From NCBI GenBank assembly GCA_945881835.1, contig CAMCVP010000001.1:186001-250000 (forward strand): a stretch of DNA of 64,000 nt. The letters run 5' to 3'. This document shows positions 53,327-62,081 of this stretch, piece after piece; positions within the stretch are counted from its first letter, which is position 1, and each line of letters starts with the position of its first letter. This stretch comes from Chryseobacterium gleum (GTDB lineage Bacteria; Bacteroidota; Bacteroidia; Flavobacteriales_D; Sanyastnellaceae). A program made the translations under genes and the position numbers. The notes below the pieces were generated by a model. That model was given only the letters and a program-made list of their open reading frames with translations. It ran no database searches and was not told the origin of the DNA.

Positions 53327-55882
53327 ATGAAAAGACTTCTACTCTTCAGTTTGCTCGTTTTTATTTTTCAGACTGCGAAAGCCCAACGCCTAGTGCCATT
53401 CGTAGTAAACAATCAGCAACACATCTTGAACGATGGCTTAGATAATTTCTCTTGCTATGATGGAGAATTGTTTCATGATTCTCTTTTTGTTTCAGTCAAT
53501 TATGGCGACACACTTAATCATTCTGCATTGAAAGTTCTGAAGGGTGATGTGCTATCGGAGGTTTCATTAAACTGGGATACCAAATATGGAAAAGTATTTG
53601 ATTTATTTGGCAGCTCGGAAAAACTATGTGCTGTGGGGACAAAGATTGATTCGATTGCAAATATTAATTATGCGAATCTTGCAATATTAGAAAACGGGGT
53701 TTGGAGTGAATACAGCTACCCTAACTACTCAAGATTTAGTTTCGGAACTGTTTTTAACAACAAGATTTTTTTGTTCTCTAATCTTTCACGTTCGGTATGC
53801 TTTTTTGAAAACGGAGTTTTTAATGAAATCGCTGTGGATTCAGTAGTGGATGCTCAGGTGTACGATGAGAAATTGTTTTTCATTGATAGGAATTATTCAG
53901 GTATCAATTATTTAGATTCTCTGGGTGAAGTGCACACCGAAGAAATAGCATGTGACTCATTGTTGCGATTTAGTATGGTAAACGGACAATTATTTGTTTC
54001 AGGAAAGTGCAATGAGTTTTTGTTTCGAAGGAATGAAAATGCAGAATGGGTGTTCGATGATTTGGGAGTCGATTTTAGCCCGTTCCGCACCACAAGTTTA
54101 GGAAGTGTTTATCTCTCACAAAGGGGCTATTTAGCCAATTTCACCAACGATATTCGACCTCAACTTCAATTCTATGCTCAGAGTAATTCTTATGAATTGC
54201 TTCAAAAAAACGAATTGAACAAGTACATTCTTAATGTCATAAACTTCGAAGGAAGAGAGTTTGCAATTTGTAGAAGTATTAGTGCTGTAGATGGAATGAA
54301 AGGTGGGATTTGCACGGTAGAAAATGGCTGGAAGCAGCAGAATATCTCAAATCAGCTTGTTTCAGAAACATCGTACCCTTCTTTTTCTTCCTATTTGTAC
54401 CAATCCTCTTATTTTACTTTTGATTTTCGCCCAATTGGTTTAGGATATAAGGATAATAAGGTTGTTTTTACTGCGGCTCCGCTTTTATATGGGATTAAGA
54501 ATGATTTAATTTCTGGAGTTGGAGGTTTATTCGAAACAGGTTTGAACGGTGCATATGCAGGTCCTTTATCTAATATTTATTCCAACGAATTCGCCAAGAA
54601 ATATGACAGAGTATGGAAGGTGAAACAAGCCGATATTGAATACCACAATCAACATTGGTACGAAGCGAATTATTCGGCTCCAATTGATATTTTGGAATGG
54701 CCAGGAAATGGTTCAATTGTAAATGGAGAACCTCAAATAATTGCACCCTTTCACGATGTAAATGGAAACAATATCTACGAGCCACAATTTGGAGATGCGC
54801 CAGAAATCAAAGGAGACGAGGCAACATTTTATATTGTTTCAGATGGAAGAGAAGTTTCACCAACGTTTCTTAACTCTAGTTATGAAAGCACTATTTCAAA
54901 TATAGAAATGTCGGTACTGACGTATCTCTTTCACAATGCTCCCAGCCAGGCTTTGAGTCAAACAGTTTTTACCGATTATCGCATAGTGCTGCGCGACGAG
55001 ACTCCCTTGAATGAATTTTATTTCGGAATGCACACTGATTTCGATTTAGGCTCAGGATTCGATGATTTTATTGGATGTGACAGTACCCGAAATTTAGTTT
55101 TCGGATACAATGCAGATGATTTTGATGAGCAGTCGTCCATGTCTTATGGTTATGCGAATGAGGTTCCAGCATGCGGTTATCGTTTATTAACCAGCAACAT
55201 AACATCAAGTGTTTATTTCAATGCGAGTTTAAGTCCTGTTTACGGTCAACCAAATACCAATGAGCAATTGTTTAATGTTTTGAAAGGAAAGCGAATTGAT
55301 GGTTCTTCAATTTTGAATCCAATTACTCAGCAGCAAACCTCTTTCATGTACAGCGGTGAAGTGGGCGTGCCTGGTGTTTGGAACGAAGTAAATGTTCAAA
55401 ATCCCGGTGGTGATCGACGATTGATAGTTTCTGCTTTTGTTGGTGATCTTCAACCCAACGTTCCGCTGTGTATTTCCGTTGCGCGAATTGTTGGTTCAGA
55501 CACCCTATCTGCTGGTAGCCCTTCAGTAAATGCAGTTTACAAAATGAAACAGTATTCAGACGAAGTGCAACAGTATTACGACCAATACCTTCAGACGACC
55601 GATTGCAATCAGTTGGTTGGTGTGGAAGAGGAAAGTGAAGATGCTTATGGAGTGAACGTATACCCCAATCCATCGAGCGATCGAGTGGCAGTTCAAGCAA
55701 CTCGAAGCTCCATCTGTAAGGTTGAGTTATTTAATCCAATTGGAAGTCTTATATACAGCGAATCCGGTCTCGAAGTGGGTGCTGTTATTATCGATGTAAA
55801 TGCTCTCGCAACGGGTTTGTATTCTGTTCGCGTGTACTTAAATGACGGAACAATTGAAGTGAGAAAAATTATTGTTGAATAG
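53327..55882 (+). CDS. Large secreted protein with T9SS type A sorting domain
   Basis: 851-aa cargo protein. ATG at 53327 starts the signal peptide MKRLLLFSLLVFIFQTAKAQ. Residues about 25-400 are rich in short beta repeats (VNYGDTLNHS, NGVWSEY, NGVFNE types), perhaps a propeller. A Bacteroidota module with DVNGNNIYEPQFGDAPEIKG and FGMHTDFDLGSGFDDFIGCD follows (about 470-600). The last 75 residues are the type A C-terminal sorting signal (VNVYPNPSSDRVAVQA ... TGLYSVRVYLNDGTIEVRKI). It should be exported by T9SS and anchored or released at the surface. Function unknown. Direct copies of a hairpin and a pyrimidine repeat lie on both sides. Confidence 0.88.
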   Translation: MKRLLLFSLLVFIFQTAKAQRLVPFVVNNQQHILNDGLDNFSCYDGELFHDSLFVSVNYGDTLNHSALKVLKGDVLSEVSLNWDTKYGKVFDLFGSSEKLCAVGTKIDSIANINYANLAILENGVWSEYSYPNYSRFSFGTVFNNKIFLFSNLSRSVCFFENGVFNEIAVDSVVDAQVYDEKLFFIDRNYSGINYLDSLGEVHTEEIACDSLLRFSMVNGQLFVSGKCNEFLFRRNENAEWVFDDLGVDFSPFRTTSLGSVYLSQRGYLANFTNDIRPQLQFYAQSNSYELLQKNELNKYILNVINFEGREFAICRSISAVDGMKGGICTVENGWKQQNISNQLVSETSYPSFSSYLYQSSYFTFDFRPIGLGYKDNKVVFTAAPLLYGIKNDLISGVGGLFETGLNGAYAGPLSNIYSNEFAKKYDRVWKVKQADIEYHNQHWYEANYSAPIDILEWPGNGSIVNGEPQIIAPFHDVNGNNIYEPQFGDAPEIKGDEATFYIVSDGREVSPTFLNSSYESTISNIEMSVLTYLFHNAPSQALSQTVFTDYRIVLRDETPLNEFYFGMHTDFDLGSGFDDFIGCDSTRNLVFGYNADDFDEQSSMSYGYANEVPACGYRLLTSNITSSVYFNASLSPVYGQPNTNEQLFNVLKGKRIDGSSILNPITQQQTSFMYSGEVGVPGVWNEVNVQNPGGDRRLIVSAFVGDLQPNVPLCISVARIVGSDTLSAGSPSVNAVYKMKQYSDEVQQYYDQYLQTTDCNQLVGVEEESEDAYGVNVYPNPSSDRVAVQATRSSICKVELFNPIGSLIYSESGLEVGAVIIDVNALATGLYSVRVYLNDGTIEVRKIIVE

Positions 55883-55890
55883 GTTTTATC

Positions 55891-55912
55891 GGGTCGAAAT
55901 ATCTTTCGACCC
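55891..55912 (+). repeat. 9-bp hairpin with TATC loop, copy 2
   Basis: Perfect 9-bp stem (arms GGGTCGAAA and TTTCGACCC), loop TATC, 8 nt after the stop codon of the T9SS gene. A terminator role is possible although no T run follows. Confidence 0.9.
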
Positions 55913-55923
55913 TAGAGAATAAA

Positions 55924-55955
55924 ATTCATTCTCATTCTGTTTGTGTTTCTCATTC
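55924..55955 (+). repeat. Pyrimidine-rich repeat, copy 3
   Basis: ATTCATTCTCATTCTG then TTTGTGTTTCTCATTC; one base from copy 2. With the hairpin it forms the right-hand direct repeat around the T9SS gene. Confidence 0.85.
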
Positions 55956-56076
55956 TGTATTGTGTCTTCTCATAAAAGTCGTAATTTAGTGTCAATGATA
56001 AAGCGGTTTTTTGGAATTAATTTCCAAAATGGTCACCAAATGATTGAAATAAGAACTCCTAAAGAAATTTTCAATT

Positions 56077-56232
56077 ATGGAAACGAAGAATAAAGATGTC
56101 TCCAAAACATTTGATGCAATTAAAGTTATGCGTCAAATTCGAGATAAATTAAGTCTCGAAATTATGAATATGACTTTTGAAGAAGAGCGTGCCTATATAG
56201 ATAAGCTGCTTTCAGAAGGAAATAAAAAGTAA
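56077..56232 (+). CDS. 51-aa antitoxin-like protein
   Basis: ATG at 56077 to TAA at 56232. The protein METKNKDVSKTFDAIKVMRQ continues IRDKLSLEIMNMTFEEERAY and ends in a Lys-rich tail. The KTFDAIKVMRxIRDKLS-IxxMTFEE pattern is that of short Bacteroidota proteins usually found before PIN- or RelE-type toxins, acting as antitoxins. No toxin gene follows here; the next gene is a convergent methyltransferase 12 bp away. A small upstream ORF (55995-56093) overlaps its start and is less convincing. Confidence 0.65.
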   Translation: METKNKDVSKTFDAIKVMRQIRDKLSLEIMNMTFEEERAYIDKLLSEGNKK

Positions 56233-56244
56233 ATCAGTCAGGTC

Positions 56245-57045
56245 CTAAGACCGTGCAACCCCCTCCAAAGCAAACACCAACGGCATTTTATTTCCGAAAT
56301 GCTTCACACGGAATTTTCCGGGTTCGAATTCTTCAGCGTGCTTGAAACAGGCATATGGAGAATAATCGAATTCTTGGAATTGAGTCAGCTGAAGGCCTTG
56401 TCCAAGAAGCGATGTAAGGACTTCGCTGGTAGAATGATTCCAATAAGCACACGTGATTTCAATGTCGGAAGTAGGATCGGCGTATGTGCCGGTGCTGGTT
56501 TCGATGTCCGGACCAGCATTGAAGTAATTGTATCCTAGCGTTTGAAAGTCATTGTCGAACATCCACATGACCGGATGAAATTCAACGAAAATAAATTTGC
56601 CTGAAGGCTTCAAGAAATGAGAAACAACGTCCGCCCAACGATTTAAATCGGGCAACCAACCAATGGTACCGTAACTGGTGAACACGATGTCGAATTTTTT
56701 GTCGAGGTGTTCCTTCAAATCATACACATTGCAACAAACAAACTCGGCGTTCAAATTCATTTGTGTATTCAGCTCTCTCGCTTTTTCAATGGCCGTGTCT
56801 GAAAGATCGACTCCCGTTACTTCAGCTCCCATGCGCGCTAGCGAGAGCGAATCTTGTCCGAAGTGACATTGCAAATGCAAGATAGATTTACCGCGAATGT
56901 CGCCGAGCAAATTCAATTCAATTTCATTCAATGAAGTTTTTCCATTCAGGAATTCTTCCAAAAAATAAAAATCAGATTTCATGTGAACAGCAACACGCTT
57001 GTTCCATGAGGTTCTGTTCATTTCAAACAACTCGCTCTGTTCCAT
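56245..57045 (-). CDS. Class I SAM-dependent methyltransferase
   Basis: 266-aa methyltransferase. Motif I HLQCHFGQDSLSLARMGAEV with VTGVDLSDTA, then the acidic motif FDIVFTSYGTIGWLPDLNRW and the post-motif FLKPSGKFIFVEFHPVMWMF. The C-terminal region (YNYFNAGPDIETSTGTYADP) is a family-specific lid. Small-molecule substrate probable, unknown. It is translationally coupled to the preceding conserved gene (TAATG overlap) and is the last gene of the murQ run. Confidence 0.85.
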   Translation of the reverse strand: MEQSELFEMNRTSWNKRVAVHMKSDFYFLEEFLNGKTSLNEIELNLLGDIRGKSILHLQCHFGQDSLSLARMGAEVTGVDLSDTAIEKARELNTQMNLNAEFVCCNVYDLKEHLDKKFDIVFTSYGTIGWLPDLNRWADVVSHFLKPSGKFIFVEFHPVMWMFDNDFQTLGYNYFNAGPDIETSTGTYADPTSDIEITCAYWNHSTSEVLTSLLGQGLQLTQFQEFDYSPYACFKHAEEFEPGKFRVKHFGNKMPLVFALEGVARS

Positions 57046-57617
57046 TATCCGATGCGTTTAACAACACTTGCACTTATTTTTTCGTAGAACTGATGCGGAT
57101 GTTGCGTGCGCCAATTCACTTCGTTCAAATTTCCACCCGAAACGAAATATTGATCAATGTAAGCCTTTGAAAAATCTTCCAACACGTGATCTCTGAAATT
57201 CACCAAGGCAATCCAACCGTCTTCATCGTTCACATCTTCAAACCACTCTTCGTAATAACAGTCGTCGCTCGTGTGGAAGTTCAACACGTTTTCTCCAATG
57301 AAAATGAACTTCGTTATTCCCTCATTTATTAGATGATCGGCGAACTCTCTCTTCAAAAACATGATGTCGTTGTACAGCAAATCGTTCCATTCACCAATCA
57401 ATTCAACAATCGCATAACCCTCGCCGTAGTGGGCGAAGAGAAGCTTCACGAACAGCGTCTGACTGCCAATGTTGTCCCACTGCGGATGAATATAAAAATC
57501 GTAAATCTTGTTGCTGAATTCGAATTCAGAATACTCTTGATTGTAAAACGGAGAAAGCTCATCTTCCTCAGCGCAATACAATCCTCTCCAATTATAATAA
57601 GGCTCTAACGTGTGCAT
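57045..57617 (-). CDS. Conserved protein of unknown function
   Basis: 190-aa acidic soluble protein with many aromatic residues (NWRGLYCAEEDELSPFYNQE, IDQYFVSGGNLNEVNWRT), no signal peptide and no membrane helix. It looks like a compact alpha/beta domain conserved in Bacteroidota, but I do not recognise its family. It lies 1 bp after murQ and overlaps the next methyltransferase start by 1 bp, so all three are probably one mRNA. Confidence 0.7.
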   Translation of the reverse strand: MHTLEPYYNWRGLYCAEEDELSPFYNQEYSEFEFSNKIYDFYIHPQWDNIGSQTLFVKLLFAHYGEGYAIVELIGEWNDLLYNDIMFLKREFADHLINEGITKFIFIGENVLNFHTSDDCYYEEWFEDVNDEDGWIALVNFRDHVLEDFSKAYIDQYFVSGGNLNEVNWRTQHPHQFYEKISASVVKRIG

Positions 57618-57618
57618 G

Positions 57619-58422
57619 TTATTTTTTCAACGAATCAACGGCTAATCTAACGCTTCCTTCTTTCAACAAAAGTGCTTTCGCTTCTTCTGCATTCAACCCT
57701 GTTTCTTCCATCACCATGCGCGTTCCGCGATCGACCAATTTGTAGTTGGAAAGCTGCATGTCTACCATCTTGTTTCCTTTCACATGCCCGAGTTGAATGA
57801 AGGTGCAGGTGGTAAGCATGTTCAACACTAATTTCTGCGCGGTTCCACTTTTCAATCGTGTACTTCCTGTAACAAACTCAGGTCCCACAACCACTTCAAC
57901 AGGGAATTTCGAAACAGCGGCAACAGCCGATCCCGCGTTGCAAACCACGCACCCAGTTGAAATGCCTTCTTCGTTGCATTTCTTCAACGCCCCAATAACG
58001 TAGGGAGTTCTTCCCGATGCAGCAATTCCAACCACCACATCGTTTTGAGTTATATTGAAAGTCTGAAGGTCTTTCCAGCCTTGTTCTTCATCGTCTTCAG
58101 CGAATTCAACCGCTTTGCGAATAGCACCGTCGCCTCCGGCAATAATTCCTATGACACGTCCGAAGTCTACTCCGAAGGTAGGTGGACATTCAGATGCGTC
58201 AACAATACCAAGCCTTCCGCTGGTGCCTGCGCCCATGTAAAAAAGTCTTCCGCCTTGTTTCATTTTCGAAACAATTACAGCAATCAAATTTTCAATTTGT
58301 GGAAGCGAAGCAGCCACGGCCTCAGGAACAGTGCGGTCTTCCGTATTCATGCCTTGAAGCAATTCCGAAGTGGATTTGCGTTCGAGTTCGTTGTGGTGGC
58401 TTGCAGATTCGGTTGTTGACAT
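57619..58422 (-). CDS. murQ: N-acetylmuramic acid 6-phosphate etherase
   Basis: 267-aa SIS-fold lyase that splits MurNAc-6-phosphate into GlcNAc-6-phosphate and lactate in peptidoglycan recycling. SIS signature GAGTSGRLGIVDASECPPTF is complete, with the catalytic Glu; the second half has GIAASGRTPYVIGALKK and SGTAQKLVLNMLTTC. Length is somewhat short compared with about 300 aa in E. coli but typical of Bacteroidota. A TACCTTCG element lies at 58441-58448. Confidence 0.95.
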   Translation of the reverse strand: MSTTESASHHNELERKSTSELLQGMNTEDRTVPEAVAASLPQIENLIAVIVSKMKQGGRLFYMGAGTSGRLGIVDASECPPTFGVDFGRVIGIIAGGDGAIRKAVEFAEDDEEQGWKDLQTFNITQNDVVVGIAASGRTPYVIGALKKCNEEGISTGCVVCNAGSAVAAVSKFPVEVVVGPEFVTGSTRLKSGTAQKLVLNMLTTCTFIQLGHVKGNKMVDMQLSNYKLVDRGTRMVMEETGLNAEEAKALLLKEGSVRLAVDSLKK

Positions 58423-58531
58423 GGGAAATGTTTTTCACAACGAAGGTAAGAAAGGTGTTCACAACCCGTTTCATTTACATGAAATCTTAAAGGCTGATTG
58501 TCTACTTTCGAAAGTGTAAAATGCAAATGAT

Positions 58532-60151
58532 ATGAAGAAAATTTTTTGGTTAATGTTGGTACTTTTCACTGCGGTGACAGCCAACGCACAAACAGATTCG
58601 ACCATAACAGGCGATGTAGATGTTGCAGCAAACGCAGCCAAGATGTTAAGTGCAGAGCACGAATACATCAAAGGCAACATGCGCGGAGCCATTACAATCT
58701 ATCGCGAAGTACTTGCGAATGATCCTGGGAACTACAAAGCGCAATTGGGTGAAGCCGAGTGTTATTACAACTTGAAGAAATATCCAGATGCTTTCAAATC
58801 CTTGGATAAAGCGGCTAAAATTAAAAAGGGTGTTCCAACGAAGGAACTAACGTTGTTCTACGCGAAGTGTTTTCACAGAACCGGCGAATTAGATCGCGCC
58901 ATTTCGGAATATCAAGCCTATTTGAAATTGGAAAAGGCGAAGTCCTACGAGGCAGACGAAGCGAACAAATTCATTCGTGAGTGTGAGTTCGCGAAACGCA
59001 AAATGGAAAAGCCAGTAGATGTAACTATCACAAATCTTGGCGGTGCTATCAATACCCGCTTGGAAGAATATGCGCCAAGTATTACTGCAGATGGCAAAAC
59101 GTTAGTTTTCACTTCTCGTCGCGACAACACGACTTCTCCTCCGGAGCGCATGGGAAAGAATATTGATGAAAAGGGAGATTTTAAATTTTATGAAGATATT
59201 TATTTCACAGAGAAGGATTCAGTAACGGGGGAGTGGGGCGATTGTGAGAAGCTTCCGGGTGCGGTGAATACATTCTATCACGATGCTGTTTTAAGTATTG
59301 TTCCAGACGGATCTATGATCTATGTCTATAAAAACGATGGTGACAATGCAGGCGATATTTTCTTCGCGAAGAAAGGCGAAGTAAAATGGCGTGAAGCCGA
59401 GCGTTTGCCAAAGTCAATTAACACTACGTTTTTTGAAGGAAGTGTTTCTCAGACTGCCGATGGAAAGAAATTGTATTTTGTTAGTGAGCGCATGGATGGA
59501 ATGGGAAGAGGTGATATTTATGTTTCAGAAAAGAATGGTTCTGCATGGGGAAAACCAAAGAACATGGGACCAGTGATTAATACTTCTTACGACGAAAAGT
59601 TCGTGTTTATTCATCCGAATGGAAAGACCTTGTTCTTCGCCTCAGCTGGACACCCGGGAATGGGAAGCTACGATGTATTTAAAACGGAATTGGTGAACGG
59701 TGTTTGGTCGAAACCAATCAATTTGGGTTACCCCATTAACACGGTGAATGAAGAGTCGACTTTCTCATTAACAAGCGACAACAAGACCATGTACATTGCA
59801 GCGGAATACGCCGATTCATATGGAGATCGTGACATTTACAAAGTAGATGTTTCGCGTTACCCTGTGATGAGTGAAGGCTATGAGAAGAGCGTGTATGCTC
59901 AGTTAATTGCCATTGTGCTCGATGTGAATGGTAAAGCTTCTAAAGGTGTGAAAGTGAAAGTGGAAGATGTAGATACGGGAGAAATTCTAACCGGAGAAAC
60001 CGACAAAGCGGGCTACTGCCGTGTGAATGTTCAAGGTGGAAAAACCTATGTTGTAACTGCTGAGAAAGACGGAAAGAAATTCTCCGAAGAAGTAACCATT
60101 GAAATGAAGAACAGCGGCGAGACCGTTCGTAAATGGGAAATTAGACTTTAA
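58532..60151 (+). CDS. TPR-PD40 exported protein with C-terminal CRD
   Basis: 539-aa protein with signal peptide (MKKIFWLMLVLFTAVTANAQ). TPR helices (about 35-150: MRGAITIYREVLANDPGNYK) are followed by PD40 repeats (about 165-440, with TADGKKLYFVSERMDGMGRG and HPNGKTLFFASAGHPGMGSY) and a carboxypeptidase-regulatory-like domain (about 460-539). It is a shorter paralogue of the protein at 43782-45848 but lacks an OmpA-like domain. T9SS or gliding-related role is inferred. TACTTTCG near 58504 fits a -7 element. It ends 4 bp inside the convergent glycosyltransferase gene. Confidence 0.82.
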   Translation: MKKIFWLMLVLFTAVTANAQTDSTITGDVDVAANAAKMLSAEHEYIKGNMRGAITIYREVLANDPGNYKAQLGEAECYYNLKKYPDAFKSLDKAAKIKKGVPTKELTLFYAKCFHRTGELDRAISEYQAYLKLEKAKSYEADEANKFIRECEFAKRKMEKPVDVTITNLGGAINTRLEEYAPSITADGKTLVFTSRRDNTTSPPERMGKNIDEKGDFKFYEDIYFTEKDSVTGEWGDCEKLPGAVNTFYHDAVLSIVPDGSMIYVYKNDGDNAGDIFFAKKGEVKWREAERLPKSINTTFFEGSVSQTADGKKLYFVSERMDGMGRGDIYVSEKNGSAWGKPKNMGPVINTSYDEKFVFIHPNGKTLFFASAGHPGMGSYDVFKTELVNGVWSKPINLGYPINTVNEESTFSLTSDNKTMYIAAEYADSYGDRDIYKVDVSRYPVMSEGYEKSVYAQLIAIVLDVNGKASKGVKVKVEDVDTGEILTGETDKAGYCRVNVQGGKTYVVTAEKDGKKFSEEVTIEMKNSGETVRKWEIRL

Positions 60152-62064
60152 TTCCCGAGTTGTTTGAATTGTGAAGTGAAGGATTTCAAATCCTTCCACC
60201 ACGAATAATCTTTTGCGTAGATGGCGTTCATTTGTTGGACGCCATCTTCGTTTAGAACCAGAGCGTTTTTATTCGGAGTCAAAATGCCATTTTTTATTTT
60301 CGGAAGTTGATTCGCGAATTCAGTGCTGACGCTTCCGTATCCCACCCACGATCTTTTTCCAACAAAAACCTTTAACGCATTGCTGAAAGCCGATGCTGGT
60401 TTTGAAGTGAAAAGAACAGAAGGAAAAAGAAGTAGCGTGAAGAAAGAACTAATGAAATCGAATGCGCGTTTTTGGCGTTTGTTCAGTGTGTTCGAAATGG
60501 AGTTCACTGTAACGAAGAAGCCTTCAGTAGCGCTTTGTATATGCTGACTTCCAATGATAAATAAACTTTCGGGTGGCGCAATTTTAAATTCAAGTTGAAG
60601 GGAAGAAAGCGTGCCCATTTCCGAAATAATTTCACTGCTGCTTAAATCTTTCGCACAGAAAATAACCTCTTGAATTTTGTGAATGCGAACATATTCGAAA
60701 AGCGAAAGACTGCGTGATTTTTCGGAATTCATTTGCTCGAAAGAAGCAATGGGATAGTCTATCTGATGTAAAAAAGTTTGAACGCGTGTACCTTCTTCTT
60801 CCGAACCAATGAGCAAAATTCTCTTTTTCGGATTGCCTTGCCAATTCCATTTTCCTGAAATGATTTTGCTGAACACCGCGTGTATAAGGGGAAGCGAAAC
60901 AATAGCAAACAAAGCGCTCAAAAGAATTACGATTCGCGAAAAGCGAATGGTTTCTGGAAGAAGTGAATAAATGAGCAGTGTAATAATTGAAACCAAAAGA
61001 ACGGGCTTAAGCGTGCGCTGCGGAAAGACGGGTTTGTCATAAGCGCCATTCAACCAATTTCCAATTAAAGTAAATGCTGTGATTACGCTTGCTGTGATGA
61101 GCATGAGTGAACCGTCGAAATTTTTCGATTGCCATTGCGAATAGTGATCGGCGAAGGTGTAGATGCCCATGCTGAGAACTGCTGCATCTGCAAGGGGCAG
61201 AAGGCTTGCCGTAACAACGCGCGATACTATGGAAACCGAAGCGCGCATCCACACGGCTACTTGAATGAAGAACGAAAACCATTTCGCATGAGAGGCCGAA
61301 AAGTGTTTGCGAGCGAAGATGATCATAGCATTGTAGAACACATAGACGTAATTCAAGCTGCCTTTCTTCGTGCTCTCTCCTTTGTAATGAATAATGCTGG
61401 TTTCAGGAAAATAATAATTCTTCCATCCGCCTTGAATAATCCGCCAGCTGAGGTCGATGTCTTCTCCGTACATGAAGAACGCTTCGTCAAGTAATCCCAC
61501 TTGATCCAAAGCTTTCTTCCGCATGAACATAAACGCTCCAGCTAGAATTTCAATCTCGCATGTTTCATCGTAGCTGAGATGTCCTAAATAATACCGATTG
61601 AATTTTTTGCTTTTTGGAAATATTTTCGAGATTCCAAAAATCTTATAAAAACTTGTTTCCGGAGTAGGAAGTCCGCGTTTCGATTCAGGAAGTAAAATTC
61701 CTTTTCCATCGACCATAGGAACGCCCAGTCCGCCTGCTTCCGGATGCGCATCCATGAAGTGCAGTACTTTAGAAAAAGTATCTTCCTTCACAACGGTATC
61801 TGGATTCAACAACAAGATGTATTCGCCTTTGGCAATGCGCATGCCTTGGTTGTTGGCTTTCGAAAAACCTGTGTTGTCTTTGTTTGCAATGAGATTCACC
61901 CAAGGGAATTTATCTTCCACCATTTCATTCGAACCGTCAACGCTGTTGTTGTCCACCACAATCACTTCAACATCTATTCCGCGCATAGCAGCGTGAACAG
62001 AAGCGAGGCATTGTTCAAGAAAATACTTGACGTTGTAGTTGACAATGATGACGGTTAAACGCAT
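60148..62064 (-). CDS. GT2 glycosyltransferase fused to membrane/Rossmann domain
   Basis: 638 aa from the ATG at 62064. Residues 1-235 form a GT-A-fold GT2 domain of the rhamnosyltransferase type (MRLTVIIVNYNVKYFLEQCL, LLLNPDTVVKED, and FMYGEDIDLSWRI with the ED-type base). Hydrophobic helices (about 260-400) follow, then a Rossmann-like segment (RILLIGSEEEGTRVQTFLH), and near the end KRAFDFISSFFTLLLFPSVL, which resembles the membrane entry of bacterial sugar transferases. It may couple sugar addition to a lipid carrier; the fusion is unusual. TATCTTAG lies 4 nt before the ATG. Confidence 0.82.
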   Translation of the reverse strand: MRLTVIIVNYNVKYFLEQCLASVHAAMRGIDVEVIVVDNNSVDGSNEMVEDKFPWVNLIANKDNTGFSKANNQGMRIAKGEYILLLNPDTVVKEDTFSKVLHFMDAHPEAGGLGVPMVDGKGILLPESKRGLPTPETSFYKIFGISKIFPKSKKFNRYYLGHLSYDETCEIEILAGAFMFMRKKALDQVGLLDEAFFMYGEDIDLSWRIIQGGWKNYYFPETSIIHYKGESTKKGSLNYVYVFYNAMIIFARKHFSASHAKWFSFFIQVAVWMRASVSIVSRVVTASLLPLADAAVLSMGIYTFADHYSQWQSKNFDGSLMLITASVITAFTLIGNWLNGAYDKPVFPQRTLKPVLLVSIITLLIYSLLPETIRFSRIVILLSALFAIVSLPLIHAVFSKIISGKWNWQGNPKKRILLIGSEEEGTRVQTFLHQIDYPIASFEQMNSEKSRSLSLFEYVRIHKIQEVIFCAKDLSSSEIISEMGTLSSLQLEFKIAPPESLFIIGSQHIQSATEGFFVTVNSISNTLNKRQKRAFDFISSFFTLLLFPSVLFTSKPASAFSNALKVFVGKRSWVGYGSVSTEFANQLPKIKNGILTPNKNALVLNEDGVQQMNAIYAKDYSWWKDLKSFTSQFKQLGN

Positions 62065-62081
62065 TTGGCTAAGATACAATA

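Noticed and set aside
53143-55955. Composite transposon or insertion sequence around the T9SS gene
   Set aside because: No transposase, no terminal inverted repeats and no target-site duplication could be seen; only direct repeats are present.
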